64,000 nucleotides of DNA from Rhodobacterales bacterium RIFCSPHIGHO2_02_FULL_62_130 (lineage in GTDB: Bacteria > Pseudomonadota > Alphaproteobacteria > Rhodobacterales > Rhodobacteraceae): assembly GCA_001828855.1 (NCBI GenBank), contig MHZT01000051.1:1-64000 (forward strand), given 5' to 3'. Below, piece by piece: positions 52,654 to 62,493 of this stretch. Both the position numbers and the translations under genes were made by a program. Positions within the stretch are counted from its first letter, which is position 1, and every line of letters starts with the position of its first letter. Under the pieces are notes generated by a model. It did no database searches. It had not been told where the DNA came from and saw nothing but the letters and a program-made list of their open reading frames with translations.

Positions 52654-53064
52654 CTATTCCCACCACGGATCGATGCTGGCGATGTCATCATCAGACCAGC
52701 CGAAATGATGCGCCAATTCGTGAATGGTGACATGCGTGACCAACTCGCCAAGCGAGACATTCCCCCGATCGACCCATTCTTCAAGGATCGGGCGGCGGAA
52801 CAGCCAGATCACATCGGGCTGCAAGGGCTGGTCGGAAACGGATTTCTCGGTGAGCGGAATACCCTCGTAAAGGCCGGTGAGTTCGAACGGGTCTTCGATG
52901 CCCATCACCGTCAGCATGTCATCCGAGGCAAAATCCGCGATCCGCAGCGCGATATGGGTAGCCGCAGCGCGGAAGGGTTCGGGCAGGGTGGCGATGGTGT
53001 CGCGGGCCAACTGCTCGATCAGCAGGGTGTCGGGGGCGATCATGTCGGGGCTGGCTTGGGTCAT
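52654..53064 (-). CDS. minimal zincin metallopeptidase family protein
   Basis: The 136-residue protein has the zinc motif H115-E-L-A-H119 (in HELAHHFGWSDDDI) near its C terminus, as in the short zincin-like family (PF06262). The start at 53064 is chosen so that the protein begins MTQASPDM; a shorter ATG at 53043 is possible. Function is unknown. It is divergent from gltX across a 357-base region that holds a composite repeat. Confidence 0.8.
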   Translation of the reverse strand: MTQASPDMIAPDTLLIEQLARDTIATLPEPFRAAATHIALRIADFASDDMLTVMGIEDPFELTGLYEGIPLTEKSVSDQPLQPDVIWLFRRPILEEWVDRGNVSLGELVTHVTIHELAHHFGWSDDDIASIDPWWE

Positions 53065-53115
53065 GAAGGCAGGGTAGCGCGTGGGGTGGCAGCGCGATAG
53101 GCCCGATGCGCGCAA

Positions 53116-53278
53116 GGTGCGTGAAATCACGCACCCTACCCTTGGCATTCACCTTGGTGAAAATACTCCCGCCGGAGGCTCCCGGCATCGGCGGCTGGTG
53201 CCTCCGGCGGGAGTATTTCCGCCAAGATGAAACACGAAGCCTGCCTTGCGGAGGGTAGGGTGCGTGATTTCACGCACC
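53116..53278. repeat. composite nested inverted repeat (families C and A1)
   Basis: The outer arms are exact inverted copies of the 24-base family C unit (53116-53139 and 53255-53278, core GTAGGGTGCGTGA). The inner arms are form A1 copies (53153-53179 and 53200-53226) with one mismatch in 27. Single arms and whole form large hairpins. It lies between the divergent zincin gene and gltX. Confidence 0.8.
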
Positions 53279-53421
53279 TTCAATGGGTCTGCCCCTATCG
53301 CAAGCGGTCAAAGGCAGCGACGCGGCCTGCGGATTTGAGCAACCTTTGACGAGTTTGCCCGCCCAACTGGACAATTTGGCCTGCCTGTGACAGGGAAGGG
53401 CGGTTGCAGGAGAGCCAGTCC

Positions 53422-54753
53422 ATGACCGTCAAAACCGTTACCCGCTTTGCCCCGTCGCCCACCGGATATATCCATGTGGGCAACCTTCGCACCGCGCTGA
53501 TGAACTATCTGATCACCCGCAAGGCCGGTGGGACGTTTATCCTGCGGCTGGATGACACGGATCAAGAGCGCAGCAAGCAGGAATACATCGACGGTCTGAT
53601 CGCCGATCTGGCATGGCTGGGCCTGAAATACGACCGCATCGAACAGCAATCCAAGCGCATGGCCCGCTATGCCGAAGCTGCCGAGCAGTTGAAGGCTGCG
53701 GGGCGGTTCTACGAGTGTTTCGAGACGCCGGTGGAACTGGATCTGAAGCGCAAGAAACTGCTGAACATGGGCCGCCCACCGGTCTATGACCGCGCATCGC
53801 TGTCGTTGACCGAGGACCAGAAGGCCGCCTACCGCGCCGAGGGGCGGCAGGGTTATTGGCGCTTTCGCCTCGATCAGGAGCGCATCGAGTGGAAGGACGG
53901 CATCATCGGCGATATCTCGATCGATGCGGCGTCTGTGTCGGACCCTGTGTTGATCAAGGCTGACGGGCAGGTGCTGTATACCTTTGCCTCGTCGGTCGAT
54001 GACGTGGATATGGGTGTCACGCATATCGTGCGCGGGGCCGACCATGTGACCAACACCGCGACGCAGATCCAGATCATGAAAGCGCTGGGCGGCACCCCGC
54101 CGCAATTCGCGCACCACTCGCTGTTGACCGGTCCGGGGGGCGAGGAACTGTCCAAGCGTCTTGGCACCCTGAGCCTGCGCGACCTGCGTGCGCGCGGGGT
54201 AGAGCCGATGGCGCTGCTGTCGCTGATGGCGCGGTTGGGGTCGTCGAAGCCGGTGGAACTGGTCCATTCGCTGGACGAACTGATCGCGGGCTTTGATGTC
54301 GGTAGCTTTGGTGCCGCCCCGACCAAGTTCGACGCCGAAGACCTGTTCCCGCTGACCCGTGCGCATGTGCAGTCTCTGCCGCTGTCGGCGGTGGCGGACA
54401 AGATCGCGGCGCTGGGCGTGCCGGATGATCTGGCCGAGGCGTTCTGGGCCGTGGCCAAGGGCAACATCACCGTGCTGGCCGATCTTGAAGGTTGGTGGAC
54501 CCTGTTCCGCGACGGCGCAACGCCGCTGGTCGATGACGAGGACCGCGACTTTGTTGCGCAGGCCTTTGCGATGCTGCCCGCGCAGCCCTGGACAACCGCC
54601 ACTTGGGGCGAGTGGACGGCTGCGGTGAAAGAGGCGACGGGGCGCAAGGGCAAGACCCTGTTCCGCCCCTTGCGTCGTGCGCTGACCGGCTTAGATGCCG
54701 GGCCGGAGATGGCGGATGTGATGCCGCTGTTGCGGGGTGTGCCGAAGCTTTGA
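53422..54753 (+). CDS. gltX: glutamyl-tRNA synthetase
   Basis: The 443-residue class I aaRS has the HIGH-type motif as HVGN (residues 18-21, PSPTGYIHVGN) and the KMSKS motif as LSKR (243-246). It charges tRNA-Glu with glutamate. AGGAG precedes the ATG. Other alphaproteobacteria carry two glutamyl-tRNA synthetases, so this could be one of two. The Cys/His pattern of a zinc pearl is not obvious. Confidence 0.9.
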   Translation: MTVKTVTRFAPSPTGYIHVGNLRTALMNYLITRKAGGTFILRLDDTDQERSKQEYIDGLIADLAWLGLKYDRIEQQSKRMARYAEAAEQLKAAGRFYECFETPVELDLKRKKLLNMGRPPVYDRASLSLTEDQKAAYRAEGRQGYWRFRLDQERIEWKDGIIGDISIDAASVSDPVLIKADGQVLYTFASSVDDVDMGVTHIVRGADHVTNTATQIQIMKALGGTPPQFAHHSLLTGPGGEELSKRLGTLSLRDLRARGVEPMALLSLMARLGSSKPVELVHSLDELIAGFDVGSFGAAPTKFDAEDLFPLTRAHVQSLPLSAVADKIAALGVPDDLAEAFWAVAKGNITVLADLEGWWTLFRDGATPLVDDEDRDFVAQAFAMLPAQPWTTATWGEWTAAVKEATGRKGKTLFRPLRRALTGLDAGPEMADVMPLLRGVPKL

Positions 54754-54863
54754 TCTGCGGGAAGACGGGGGCTTCACGCCCCCGCGCCTGATTGTTCCAA
54801 TCAGGCTTCCCCCGTGGGATATTTTTACGAAGAGGATGACCGGAACTTTCCGGTTTTTGTGAC
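54754..54863 (+). terminator. gltX downstream hairpins
   Basis: Two stems follow gltX: GGGGGC/GCCCCC (54767-54783) and GCCTGATT/AATCAGGC (54786-54806). They lie just before the A2 repeat and could end the gltX message. Confidence 0.55.
54807..54838 (+). repeat. intergenic repeat, form A2
   Basis: It has head CCCCCGTGGGATATTTTTACG and tail AAGAGGATG, ending 25 bases upstream of the MATE start. It matches 45526-45558 over GGATATTTTTACGAAGAGGA plus TG. Confidence 0.7.
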
Positions 54864-56207
54864 ATGGCAGCACCGGCGGGTCGGCAGGCGAAATTTGTCG
54901 AGGGGAACCTTTTCCGGCATATTGCGGTGATGTCTTTGACATCCTCGGTTGGGTTGATGGCGATTTTCGCGGTCGATCTGATCAACATGATCTTCATTTC
55001 CATGCTGGAGCAGGCCGAGATTACGGCAGCGGTGGGCTATGCCGGGGCCATCCTGTTTTTTACCACATCTTTCGGCATCGGGTTGTCGATTGCGGTCTCG
55101 GCGCTGGTGGCGCGGGCGGTGGGGCAGCGCGATCTGGTCATGGCGCGCGAGAAGGCGACCAACGGGCTGATTTTGGGCATCGGGTTCGGCGTGGTGTTTT
55201 CGGCAGTGGTCTGGCTGTTTCTGCCGCAGATTGTCAGCCTGCTGGGGGCAACGGGGCAAACCCATGATCTGACAGTGCATTTCCTGCGGATCGTGATCCC
55301 GTCGCAGCCGTTCCTGATGGTGGGCATGATCGGCGGCGCGATTTTGCGGAGCCACGGCGATGCCAAGCGCGCGATGGCGGCCACCATCTGGGGGGCGCTG
55401 GCCAATGCGGTGCTGGACCCTGTGCTGATCTTCGGACTCGATCTGGATCTGACAGGGGCGGCGATTGCTTCGGTGGTGTCGCGGGTGGTGATTGCGGGTG
55501 TGGCGCTGTTGCCGATCCTGAAGCATTATGGCGGGTTTGACCGGCCGACGTTGGCGGGGTTGCGGTCCGATCTGGCAGGAGTTTTCGCCATTGCGGGGCC
55601 TGCGATCCTGACACAGGTGGCGACGCCGCTGGGGCAGGCGTTCGTGACGCGGATGGTGTCGGGCTATGGCGAGGCGGCGGTGGCGGGCATGGCGATTGCG
55701 GGGCGGCTGACGCCGGTGGCGTTGGGCGTGATCTTTGCGCTGTCGGGGGCGGTGGGGCCGATCATCGGGCAGAACTATGGGGCGGGGCGGATGGATCGGG
55801 TGCGGCGGACCTTTATCGACGCGCTGCTGTTCACGGCGATTGTGATCGTGGCGGTGACGGTTGTGCTGTTCGTGCTGCGCGCGCCGATTGCCGATCTGTT
55901 CCATGCCGAAGGGCTGACCCGCGATCTGGTCTATCTGTTCTGCGGGCCGATCTGTTTGCTGTTTTTCTTCAACGGCGCGATTTTTGTGGCCAATGCGCTG
56001 TGCAACAATCTTGGCAAGCCGCTGCAGTCGACCCTGATCAACTGGGGGCGGCACACTATCGGCACCGTGCCTTTCGCGTGGTGGCTGGGGGGCTATTGGG
56101 GCGCGCAGGGGGTGTTGATCGGGCAGGCGGTGGGCGGTGTGATCTTTGGTGCGCTGGGCGTATGGCTGGCGCTGCGCCTGATCGATGCCACCCCCGCGCG
56201 GGCGTAG
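54864..56207 (+). CDS. MATE family efflux transporter
   Basis: The 447-residue protein has about twelve helices and the duplicated MATE layout. The first half carries GNLFRHIAVMSLTSSVGLMAIF and SIAVSALVARAVGQRD; the second carries FAIAGPAILTQVATPLGQAF, SGAVGPIIGQNYGAGRMDRVRR and GKPLQSTLINWGRHTIGTVP. It exports cationic or other small molecules in exchange for Na+ or H+. The substrate is not evident. It precedes the glycine riboswitch. Confidence 0.9.
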   Translation: MAAPAGRQAKFVEGNLFRHIAVMSLTSSVGLMAIFAVDLINMIFISMLEQAEITAAVGYAGAILFFTTSFGIGLSIAVSALVARAVGQRDLVMAREKATNGLILGIGFGVVFSAVVWLFLPQIVSLLGATGQTHDLTVHFLRIVIPSQPFLMVGMIGGAILRSHGDAKRAMAATIWGALANAVLDPVLIFGLDLDLTGAAIASVVSRVVIAGVALLPILKHYGGFDRPTLAGLRSDLAGVFAIAGPAILTQVATPLGQAFVTRMVSGYGEAAVAGMAIAGRLTPVALGVIFALSGAVGPIIGQNYGAGRMDRVRRTFIDALLFTAIVIVAVTVVLFVLRAPIADLFHAEGLTRDLVYLFCGPICLLFFFNGAIFVANALCNNLGKPLQSTLINWGRHTIGTVPFAWWLGGYWGAQGVLIGQAVGGVIFGALGVWLALRLIDATPARA

Positions 56208-56283
56208 TTCTGGCATACCGTCGTATTCCATGCCGTTCTTTTTGCTTGCCAGCCACGCCATCGTCGGGCTAGCTAGGCGCGTC

Positions 56284-56440
56284 AGGATCGGGAGAATCCA
56301 GTTGGAAACTTCTGGTGCCGAAGGAGCAACCGCCCCGGTAAACTCTCAGGCGCAAAGGACCGTTCTGGCACACAGACTCTGGAGAGAGGCGCGGATGCGC
56401 CCGCCGAAGGGATAACGATCTCAGGCGCAAGGGACAGAGG
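56284..56440 (+). ncRNA. tandem glycine riboswitch
   Basis: Two aptamers are visible. The first (about 56284-56372) has GGGAGA, GTGCCGAAGGAGCAAC and AAACTCTCAGGCGCAAAGGAC. The second (about 56377-56440) has CTCTGGAGAGA, CGCCGAAGGGATAAC and TCTCAGGCGCAAGGGACAGAG. These match the gcvT-class tandem glycine riboswitch, which turns on glycine cleavage genes when glycine is present. It sits 75 bases before gcvT. Confidence 0.93.
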
Positions 56441-56515
56441 GGGCATCGTGGGACAGGGATTGGTCTGTCTGGACGGTGCCGGTTTGATTTTCCGGCAGGG
56501 ATTGGGAGAGCGGCT

Positions 56516-57640
56516 TTGGCCGATGATCTGCTGCGATTGGGTCTGCATGACCTGCACGTAAGCCTTGGCGGAAAGATGGTGCCTTTCGCGGGCTATGAGA
56601 TGCCGGTGCAATATGCCACCGGCGTGATGAAGGAACACCTGCATACCCGCGCCGCTGCGGGGCTGTTCGATGTCAGCCATATGGGACAGGTGATCCTGCG
56701 TCCCAAGGTCAGCTATCAGGAAACCGCGCTGGCCTTTGAAAGCCTGATGCCGGTGGATGTGCTGGGCGTGGCGCAGGGGCGGCAGCGCTATGGTATTTTT
56801 ACCAATGAAACCGGCGGGATACTGGACGATCTGATGTTCGCCAATCGCGGCGATCATATCTTCGTCGTGGTTAATGCCGCCTGCAAGGGGGCCGACATTG
56901 CCCATATGACGGCGCATCTGTCGGGCGTTTGCGATGTGGTTCCGGTGACGGATCGCGGGTTGCTGGCGCTGCAAGGCCCGCAGGCCGAGGCGGCGCTGGC
57001 GCGTCTGGTGCCGCAGGTGGCGGCGATGCGGTTCATGGATGTGGCGATCCTGCCTTGGGGCGGGGTCGATCTGTGGATCTCGCGCTCGGGCTATACCGGC
57101 GAGGACGGGTTTGAAATCTCGGTGCCGGACGCGCAGGCGGGGGCTTTGGCCCGTGCGCTGCTGGATCAGCCCGAGGTGTTGCCCATCGGCCTTGGCGCGC
57201 GGGACAGCCTGCGGCTGGAGGCGGGGCTTTGCCTTTACGGCCATGACATCGACACAACCACCTCTCCGGTCGAGGCAGGGCTGGTCTGGGCGATCCAGAA
57301 GGCCCGAAAATCGGGCGGCGCACGGGTGGGCGGCTTTCCGGGCGCGGCGCGGATACTGGACGAGTTGGCCAGTGGCCCGCAGCGTATCCGCGTGGGCCTG
57401 CGCCCAGAAGGCCGCGCGCCGATGCGCGAAGGCACGCAGGTCTTTGCGCTTGACGGAACCCCCGTGGGCGAGGTGACATCGGGTGGCTTTGGCCCCTCGG
57501 TCGAGGCCCCTGTCGCCATGGGCTATGTCGCTGCAAACTATGCTGAAATCGGCACGAAACTGGAAGGCGAGGTGCGCGGCAAGCGGCTTGCGCTGACGGT
57601 TTCCGCCATGCCTTTCCACCCCACAACCTACAAACGCTGA
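56516..57640 (+). CDS. gcvT: glycine cleavage system aminomethyltransferase (T protein)
   Basis: The 374-residue protein has the T-protein features: LHDLHVSLGGKMVPFAGYEMPVQY, DVSHMGQV and RSGYTGEDGFEISVP. It transfers the methylene group from lipoyl-GcvH to tetrahydrofolate, releasing ammonia. The start is a TTG at 56516, preceded by GGGAG; the next in-frame ATG (residue 21) would remove conserved residues. It is the first gene of gcvTHP under the glycine riboswitch. Confidence 0.94.
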   Translation: MADDLLRLGLHDLHVSLGGKMVPFAGYEMPVQYATGVMKEHLHTRAAAGLFDVSHMGQVILRPKVSYQETALAFESLMPVDVLGVAQGRQRYGIFTNETGGILDDLMFANRGDHIFVVVNAACKGADIAHMTAHLSGVCDVVPVTDRGLLALQGPQAEAALARLVPQVAAMRFMDVAILPWGGVDLWISRSGYTGEDGFEISVPDAQAGALARALLDQPEVLPIGLGARDSLRLEAGLCLYGHDIDTTTSPVEAGLVWAIQKARKSGGARVGGFPGAARILDELASGPQRIRVGLRPEGRAPMREGTQVFALDGTPVGEVTSGGFGPSVEAPVAMGYVAANYAEIGTKLEGEVRGKRLALTVSAMPFHPTTYKR

Positions 57641-57649
57641 GGACTGACC

Positions 57650-58009
57650 ATGAAATACACCAAGGATCACGAATGGCTGCGCGTCGAGGGCGATGTGGTC
57701 GTCGTCGGCATCACCGAACATGCGGCAACGGCGTTGGGCGATGTGGTTTTCGTCGAACTGCCCGAGGTTGAAACCGTGATCGCCGAGGGCGACGAGGTTG
57801 TGGTGATCGAAAGCGTCAAGGCGGCCTCGGATATTCTGGCCCCCGTGGATGGCGAGATTGTCGCGGTGAACGGCAAGCTGGTCGATAACCCCGGTCTTGT
57901 GAACGAAGACCCGCTTGGCTCGGCATGGTTCTTCAAGGTCAAGGTCGATGATCTGTCGGTTCTCGACGAGTTCATGGACGAGGACGAATACAACGATCTG
58001 ATCGGCTGA
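57650..58009 (+). CDS. gcvH: glycine cleavage system H protein
   Basis: The 119-residue lipoyl carrier has DVVFVELPEVE and the lipoylation site K57 in VVIESVKAASD. It shuttles the aminomethyl group between P, T and L proteins. It begins nine bases after gcvT. Confidence 0.96.
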   Translation: MKYTKDHEWLRVEGDVVVVGITEHAATALGDVVFVELPEVETVIAEGDEVVVIESVKAASDILAPVDGEIVAVNGKLVDNPGLVNEDPLGSAWFFKVKVDDLSVLDEFMDEDEYNDLIG

Positions 58010-58105
58010 TGTTGCGCCGGACCCCCGGCGGGTTCGGGCAGGTCTTTGACGAATTATCTGACCCCCGCTGATGGGGATTGGATTTTGCATCCTGAGGGTA
58101 AGGCT

Positions 58106-60943
58106 ATGACGTTCACTCCTGTCGACTACAACCCCTATGATTTTGCCAACCGCCGCCATATCGGGCCATCTCCTGCCGAGATGGCCGAGATGTTGAAGGC
58201 CGTGGGTCTGTCCAGTCTGGACGAGTTGATCGACCAGACCGTTCCCGCCATGATCCGGCAGAAAACGCCCTTGGGCTGGGCGCCCTTGTCGGAGCATGAC
58301 CTGTTGGCGCGGATGCGGCAGGTGGGCGCGCGCAACAAGGTGATGGTCAGCCTGATCGGGCAAGGCTATTACGGCACGGTGACACCTCCGGCTATCCAGC
58401 GGAATATATTGGAGAATCCGGCGTGGTATACCGCCTACACCCCCTATCAGCCCGAAATCGCCCAAGGCCGGCTTGAGGCGCTGTTGAACTATCAGACCAT
58501 GGTGGCCGATCTGACCGGCCTGCCGGTTGCCAACGCCAGCCTGCTGGACGAGGCCACGGCGGCGGCCGAGGCGATGACGATGGCCGAGCGGAGCGCGAAG
58601 TCCAAGGCCAAGGCGTTCTTTGTCGATGAGAATTGCCACCCGCAGACCATCGACGTGATCCGCACCCGCGCGCATCCCTTGGGGATCGAGGTGATCGTCG
58701 CCGCGCCCGAAGCCCTTGATCCGGCTGCGGTTTTCGGCGCGATCTTTCAGTATCCCGGCACCTTTGGCCATGTGCGCGACTTCACCGACCAGATTGCGGC
58801 GCTGCATGGTGCAAAGGCGATTGCGATTGTGGCGACGGACTTGCTGGCGCTGACCATGCTGAAGGAACCGGGCGCGATGGGGGCCGATATTGCCATCGGG
58901 TCCAGCCAGCGGTTCGGCGTGCCGATGGGCTATGGCGGCCCGCATGCGGCGTTCTTTTCGTGCAAGGATGATTTGAAACGGTCGATGCCGGGGCGGATTG
59001 TGGGGGTGTCGATTGATGCGCGCGGCAATCAGGCATATCGGCTTTCGCTGCAAACCCGCGAGCAGCATATCCGCCGCGAGAAGGCTACCTCGAACGTCTG
59101 CACGGCGCAGGCTTTGCTGGCGGTCATGGCCAGTTTTTATGCGGTTTTTCATGGGCCTAAAGGCCTGCGCGCCATTGCCGAGCGTGTGCATTTCATGGCC
59201 AACCGCCTTGCCCGCGCTTTGAAGGCGGCGGGGGCGAATGTGCAGCCTGAGGCGTTTTTCGATACGATCACGGTCGAGGTCGGCGTAGGCCAGACGGGGA
59301 TTCTGGCGGCGGCACGGCAGGAAGGGCTGAATTTTCGCAAGATCGGGACGGATCGGGTCGGGATTTCGCTGGACGAGACCACCGACGAAAAGGTGCTGGT
59401 CCGCGTGCTGCGCGCCTTTGGCATCGACGGGGTGCCGCCGCATCGCGCGGCGCTGAGTTTCCCCGAAACCCTGCTGCGGCAAAGCGATTTCCTGACCCAT
59501 CCGGTGTTCCACATGAACCGCGCGGAATCGGAAATGATGCGCTATATGCGGCGTTTGTCGGACCGCGATCTGGCGCTGGATCGCGCGATGATCCCGCTGG
59601 GGTCTTGCACGATGAAGCTGAACGCGGCGGCTGAAATGATGCCGATCACATGGCCCGAGTTCGGCTCGCTGCATCCGTTTATTCCGGCAGATCAGGCGCT
59701 TGGCTACCGCGAGGCGATCGAGGATCTGTCGGCGAAACTGTGCGAGGTGACGGGCTATGATGCGTTTTCCATGCAGCCCAATTCGGGCGCACAAGGAGAA
59801 TACGCGGGACTTCTTACCATTGCTGCCTACCACCGTGCGCGGGGGCAGGGGCATCGCAAAATCTGCCTGATCCCCGTGTCGGCGCATGGCACCAATCCGG
59901 CATCTGCGCAGATGGCGGGGATGGAGGTGGTGGTGGTCAAGGCCGCGCCGAATGGGGACGTGGATATTGAGGATTTTCGTGCCAAAGCGCAGGCGGCTGG
60001 CGAAAATCTGGCGGCCTGCATGGTCACCTACCCTTCTACCCATGGTGTGTTTGAGGAAACCATCCGCGACATCTGCCAGATCACCCATGAATTTGGCGGG
60101 CAGGTCTATCTGGACGGGGCCAATATGAACGCGCTGGTGGGGTTGGTGAAACCGGGGGAAATCGGGTCGGACGTCAGCCACTTGAACCTGCACAAGACCT
60201 TTGCGATTCCGCATGGCGGCGGCGGGCCGGGGATGGGACCGATTGGGGTGAAATCGCATCTTGCACCCTATCTGCCGGGCCATTCCGTCACCGGCGGGGA
60301 AGTGGGCGCGGTCAGTGCGGCACCCTATGGCAGCGCCTCTATCCTGCTGATTTCATGGGCATACTGCCTGATGATGGGTGGTGATGGCCTGACGCAGGCG
60401 ACCCGCGTGGCGATCCTGAATGCCAACTACATCGCGGCGCGGCTGGCGGGGTCTTATCCGATCCTGTTCATGGGCAACAAAGGCCGTGTGGCGCATGAAT
60501 GCATTCTGGACACCCGCCCCTTTGCCGAAGCAGGCGTGACGGTGGACGATATCGCCAAGCGTTTGATCGACAACGGTTTTCACGCGCCCACGATGTCTTG
60601 GCCGGTGGCAGGGACGTTGATGGTGGAGCCGACAGAGTCGGAGACCAAGGCGGAAATCGACCGTTTTATCACTGCGCTTCTGGCAATTCGTGCCGAGATC
60701 AAAGCGGTTGAAAACGGCGAAATATCCAGCGAAGACAGTCCCTTGCGCCATGCGCCGCATACGGTCGAAGACCTTGTGGCGGACTGGACGCGCAAATACC
60801 CGCGCGAGCAGGGCTGTTTCCCGCCGGGGGCGTTCCGGGTCGATAAATACTGGCCGCCGATTGGCCGCGTGGACAACGTCTATGGCGACCGCAACCTGAT
60901 CTGCATCTGCCCGCCGCTGGAAAGCTATATGGCGGCGGAATAG
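58106..60943 (+). CDS. gcvP: glycine dehydrogenase (P protein)
   Basis: The 945-residue protein is the fused P protein with both halves in one chain. The PLP Lys is K697 in [18 protein letters not shown]. The N-terminal half carries [18 protein letters not shown] and the [16 protein letters not shown] segment. It decarboxylates glycine with transfer to lipoyl-GcvH. The ATG at 58106 follows GAGGG; an upstream TTG at 58046 would add twenty non-conserved residues. Confidence 0.95.
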   Translation: MTFTPVDYNPYDFANRRHIGPSPAEMAEMLKAVGLSSLDELIDQTVPAMIRQKTPLGWAPLSEHDLLARMRQVGARNKVMVSLIGQGYYGTVTPPAIQRNILENPAWYTAYTPYQPEIAQGRLEALLNYQTMVADLTGLPVANASLLDEATAAAEAMTMAERSAKSKAKAFFVDENCHPQTIDVIRTRAHPLGIEVIVAAPEALDPAAVFGAIFQYPGTFGHVRDFTDQIAALHGAKAIAIVATDLLALTMLKEPGAMGADIAIGSSQRFGVPMGYGGPHAAFFSCKDDLKRSMPGRIVGVSIDARGNQAYRLSLQTREQHIRREKATSNVCTAQALLAVMASFYAVFHGPKGLRAIAERVHFMANRLARALKAAGANVQPEAFFDTITVEVGVGQTGILAAARQEGLNFRKIGTDRVGISLDETTDEKVLVRVLRAFGIDGVPPHRAALSFPETLLRQSDFLTHPVFHMNRAESEMMRYMRRLSDRDLALDRAMIPLGSCTMKLNAAAEMMPITWPEFGSLHPFIPADQALGYREAIEDLSAKLCEVTGYDAFSMQPNSGAQGEYAGLLTIAAYHRARGQGHRKICLIPVSAHGTNPASAQMAGMEVVVVKAAPNGDVDIEDFRAKAQAAGENLAACMVTYPSTHGVFEETIRDICQITHEFGGQVYLDGANMNALVGLVKPGEIGSDVSHLNLHKTFAIPHGGGGPGMGPIGVKSHLAPYLPGHSVTGGEVGAVSAAPYGSASILLISWAYCLMMGGDGLTQATRVAILNANYIAARLAGSYPILFMGNKGRVAHECILDTRPFAEAGVTVDDIAKRLIDNGFHAPTMSWPVAGTLMVEPTESETKAEIDRFITALLAIRAEIKAVENGEISSEDSPLRHAPHTVEDLVADWTRKYPREQGCFPPGAFRVDKYWPPIGRVDNVYGDRNLICICPPLESYMAAE

Positions 60944-61010
60944 CTGTCGCTTTTCCGTGGTCTGGCCGTGGTGCATCCGTGGTCGCGGGCGCACCCACGT
61001 TGACAAGATC

Positions 61011-61037
61011 GGGGGCAGGCCGTTACGGCTTGCCCCC
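61011..61037 (+). promoter_or_regulatory. hairpin touching the azlC start
   Basis: GGGGGCAGGCC-GTTAC-GGCTTGCCCCC forms an 11-bp stem with one G-T pair, directly followed by the azlC ATG at 61038. No ribosome-binding site is visible before it. It may act as a terminator for gcvP or control azlC translation. Confidence 0.45.
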
Positions 61038-61754
61038 ATGTCTTTGCATGTCCCGAAATCCAGCTTTGCCACTGGCCTTGTCACGGCCCTGCCGATTGCC
61101 ATGGGATATTTTCCCATCGCGTTTTCCTTCGGCGTTGCCGCCACCCGCGCCGGTCTGACCGAGGTTGAGGCGGTGGGCCTGTCGCTGATTATCTACGCCG
61201 GGGCGGCGCAGTTTCTGGCCTTGGCGCTGATTACCAGTGGCGCGCCGGTTCTGGTGGCGGCTTTCACTCTGGTCGCGATGAATATCCGGCATGTGCTGTA
61301 TGGCCCTGCGCTGATGAAGCGGGTGGGGGCAGGGGCGCGGCGGCGCTATGCTTGGGCTTGGGCCTTCGGGCTGACGGACGAGGTGTTTGGCGCGGCCCTT
61401 GGGGCGCTGGCCCGGGGGAAGGTGGCGTTTTCCGAGCCGTTCATGTTTGGCCTCGGCCTTGGGGCCTATGCGGCTTGGGTCAGTGGCACGGCGCTGGGGG
61501 CCTTTGCGGGCGGGGCTGCGCTTGAGGGCTGGCCGGTGGTCGATGCGGCGCTGGGGTTCATGTTGCCCGCGCTGTTTCTGGCGCTGCTGCTGTCGATCCT
61601 GTCGCGCGCGCAACTGCCTGCGATTGCGGTGGCGGTGCTGGCGACGGTGGGCGTGACGCTGCTGTGGTCCGGCACGGCGGGGATATTGGCGGGGATGGTT
61701 GCGGGGGCTGTGGCGGGCGTTCTGCGGTTTGGGGGCAAGCGCGATGCGGGCTGA
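61038..61754 (+). CDS. AzlC family branched-chain amino acid exporter subunit
   Basis: The 238-residue membrane protein has AzlC features: GLVTALPIAMGYFPIAFSFG near the N terminus, IYAGAAQFLAL and MNIRHVLYGPAL. With AzlD it exports branched-chain amino acids. The start ATG directly follows a strong hairpin, and no Shine-Dalgarno is visible; a longer frame from 60957 exists. Confidence 0.88.
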   Translation: MSLHVPKSSFATGLVTALPIAMGYFPIAFSFGVAATRAGLTEVEAVGLSLIIYAGAAQFLALALITSGAPVLVAAFTLVAMNIRHVLYGPALMKRVGAGARRRYAWAWAFGLTDEVFGAALGALARGKVAFSEPFMFGLGLGAYAAWVSGTALGAFAGGAALEGWPVVDAALGFMLPALFLALLLSILSRAQLPAIAVAVLATVGVTLLWSGTAGILAGMVAGAVAGVLRFGGKRDAG

Positions 61755-62064
61755 ACTGCTGACCTTGGCGTTGATCTTGGGGGCGTTCACCTGGGCGTTC
61801 CGGTTCTTTCCGACGCGGGCCGATCTGTCGGCGATGAAGCCGGACGGTATGCTGTCGCGGTTTCTGGCGGCCACAGGTCCGGCAGCGATTGCGACGCTGT
61901 TTGTGGCTTCGGTTTTGCCGATGGTTCAGGGGGCGGTGTCGCTGCCGATGGGGGTTGGCACCGTGGCGGTGATTGCGGTCTATGCGGTCAGCCGGTCGGT
62001 GGTGGGGGCCACTTTGGCGGGTTCGGCGGGTTATGGCGCGGCCTTTGCGATGATCGGGGCCTGA
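61744..62064 (+). CDS. AzlD family branched-chain amino acid exporter subunit
   Basis: The 106-residue protein has four helices and the AzlD pattern (TWAFRFFPTRAD, LSRFLAATGPAAIATLFVASVLP). It overlaps the azlC stop by eleven bases, so the two subunits are translationally coupled. Confidence 0.87.
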   Translation: MRAELLTLALILGAFTWAFRFFPTRADLSAMKPDGMLSRFLAATGPAAIATLFVASVLPMVQGAVSLPMGVGTVAVIAVYAVSRSVVGATLAGSAGYGAAFAMIGA

Positions 62065-62118
62065 TTGCCCTTGCCCTGCTGCCCCGATGGGGGGAGATTG
62101 GCGCAACAGGAGGCCTCA

Positions 62119-62436
62119 ATGCTTGAAATCACCCCCGCCAAAGTTGTCCAGATCATCTTTCAGGCCCGCGAAGGCCGGGTGGCCGAGGCCGAGTTGCATG
62201 CCTTTATTGCCGGTCTGAATGACGACGAAAAGGCGCATCTGACGGCGGTGGCCTGGGTCGGGCGCGGTGCGTTCGAGGCCGAGGAATTTGCTGAAGCCGT
62301 CGCCACCGCGATTGCCGAGGCCAGCACGCCCACCGAAGACTACCTGATGGGCATGCCGCATCTGGCCGAAAACCTTGAAGCTGGGCTTGAGGCTTTGGGG
62401 ATTGATGTGACCGGCGAGGAAGAAGATCTGCTGTAG
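62119..62436 (+). CDS. DUF3775 domain protein
   Basis: The 105-residue acidic protein resembles DUF3775 (small Rhodobacteraceae-type protein). It has KVVQIIFQAREGRVAEAEL and LNDDEKAHLTAVAWVGRGAF. It starts at the ATG after AGGAGG at 62108-62113. Function is unknown. Confidence 0.78.
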   Translation: MLEITPAKVVQIIFQAREGRVAEAELHAFIAGLNDDEKAHLTAVAWVGRGAFEAEEFAEAVATAIAEASTPTEDYLMGMPHLAENLEAGLEALGIDVTGEEEDLL

Positions 62437-62493
62437 GCTTGTGCTTGCGCGGGGCGGCCACCATATATGCGTTAAATCGAATATGAGGTTGTC

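Noticed and set aside
54825-56261. 478-codon minus-strand frame
   Set aside because: It is antisense to the MATE transporter, and its residues are unusually rich in His, Arg and Gln.
56282-60283. 1333-codon open frame on the minus strand
   Set aside because: It is antisense to the riboswitch, gcvT, gcvH and most of gcvP, and its sequence is His/Arg/Gln-rich without family features. It is a shadow of high-GC codon usage.
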